Assembly: GCF_003703475.1 (NCBI RefSeq)
Contig: NZ_RDQM01000009.1
Coordinates: 95,669 to 159,668 of the forward strand
Length of the DNA stretch: 64,000 bases
Source: Allofranklinella schreckenbergeri
GTDB taxonomy: Bacteria; Pseudomonadota; Gammaproteobacteria; Burkholderiales; Burkholderiaceae_C
Reading direction: 5' to 3'
Below are positions 63,926 through 64,000 of this stretch, one piece after another. Numbering within the stretch: position 1 is the stretch's first letter; each line of letters opens with the position of its first letter. Made by a program: the position numbers and the translations under genes. The notes beneath the pieces were generated by a model, which did no database searches, was not told the origin of the DNA, and worked only from the letters and a program-made list of their open reading frames with translations.

Positions 63926-64000
63926 TCAACGCTGGCGTTTGCGCTGGCGGCGCAAGCCCGCAGCGCCCAGCAAGGCCGCCAAGGCGCCCAGGCCCAGCCC
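63926..64000 (-). CDS. 3' end of a gene with a PEP-CTERM-like sorting tail
   Basis: Only the last 24 codons are inside the window. They read as a Gly/Ala/Leu hydrophobic segment (GLGLGALAALLGAAG) followed by a basic cluster (LRRQRKRQR) and a stop. This is the pattern of PEP-CTERM or related C-terminal sorting signals on exported proteins. The diagnostic motif would lie upstream, outside the window. Confidence 0.45.
   Translation of the reverse strand, partial: GLGLGALAALLGAAGLRRQRKRQR

Overview
The window is chromosomal DNA of a high-GC betaproteobacterium, most likely Burkholderiales and close to Comamonadaceae. This is inferred from the protein families, the betaproteobacterial gene pairings (argH divergent from an AlgZ/AlgR pair, a GTP-dependent PckG, a type II secretion operon ending in gspD, tamA/tamB, a birA-SPOR pair) and recurring TACAAT -10 boxes. 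No species is claimed. Most of the window is housekeeping sequence with short intergenic gaps.

Layout: 0-2.2 kb minC (5' cut)-minD-minE. 2.3-6.3 kb acyl-CoA ligase and transketolase. 6.3-7.15 kb an IS5-family element between tkt and a bidirectional terminator. 7.2-11.4 kb htpX, a retropepsin-like protease, mutT, a DUF815 ATPase and 3-hydroxybutyryl-CoA dehydrogenase, all on the minus strand. 11.5-14.4 kb apt, a YejB-type permease and ribD. 14.6-17.4 kb trigger factor, tRNA-Leu(TAG) and a Tim44-like protein. 17.6-22.4 kb an accessory block: an XRE/HipB-type repressor with a palindromic operator, an internally deleted hipA, and a two-gene AAA/vWA operon. 22.5-28.2 kb topB with a C-terminal SWIB domain, a SET-domain gene, birA and a SPOR protein. 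28.4-39.8 kb a type II secretion operon (gspE-F-G-H-I-J-K-L-M-C-like-D). 39.9-42.6 kb a lipoprotein, ribE, a TRAP binding protein and a small membrane protein. 42.7-50.2 kb tamB and tamA. 50.4-56.8 kb yceD, ruvB, rimO, lipA and a CreC-like kinase. 57-60.4 kb pckG and argH. 60.6-63.7 kb an AlgZ/AlgR-like pair and an M23 peptidase. The right edge holds the 3' end of a gene with a PEP-CTERM-like tail.

The best candidate for an undescribed system is the operon at 18.5-22.4 kb. A MoxR/RavA-type AAA+ ATPase carries a C-terminal GLUG-type beta-helix with cysteines at an exact 18-residue period. It is translationally coupled (TGATG) to a protein that joins an N-terminal LRAT/NlpC-like domain (His and NCHQF) to a C-terminal vWA domain with a full MIDAS. 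It lies beside a decayed HipBA module.

The second main signal is an AT-rich, imperfectly palindromic intergenic repeat of about 75-90 bp, with 17 copies in 64 kb. It has conserved ends (AATCAAAAGGAAA...TTTCCTTTTGATT) and an asymmetric core, CTTGTTTCGGCA. It usually starts within a few bases of a stop codon and in six cases abuts an intrinsic terminator. Other unusual architectures are TamB with an N-terminal ChpA-like Hpt domain, TopB-SWIB next to a SET protein, and several orphaned members of normally multi-gene systems (yejB, creC, dctP, yceD).
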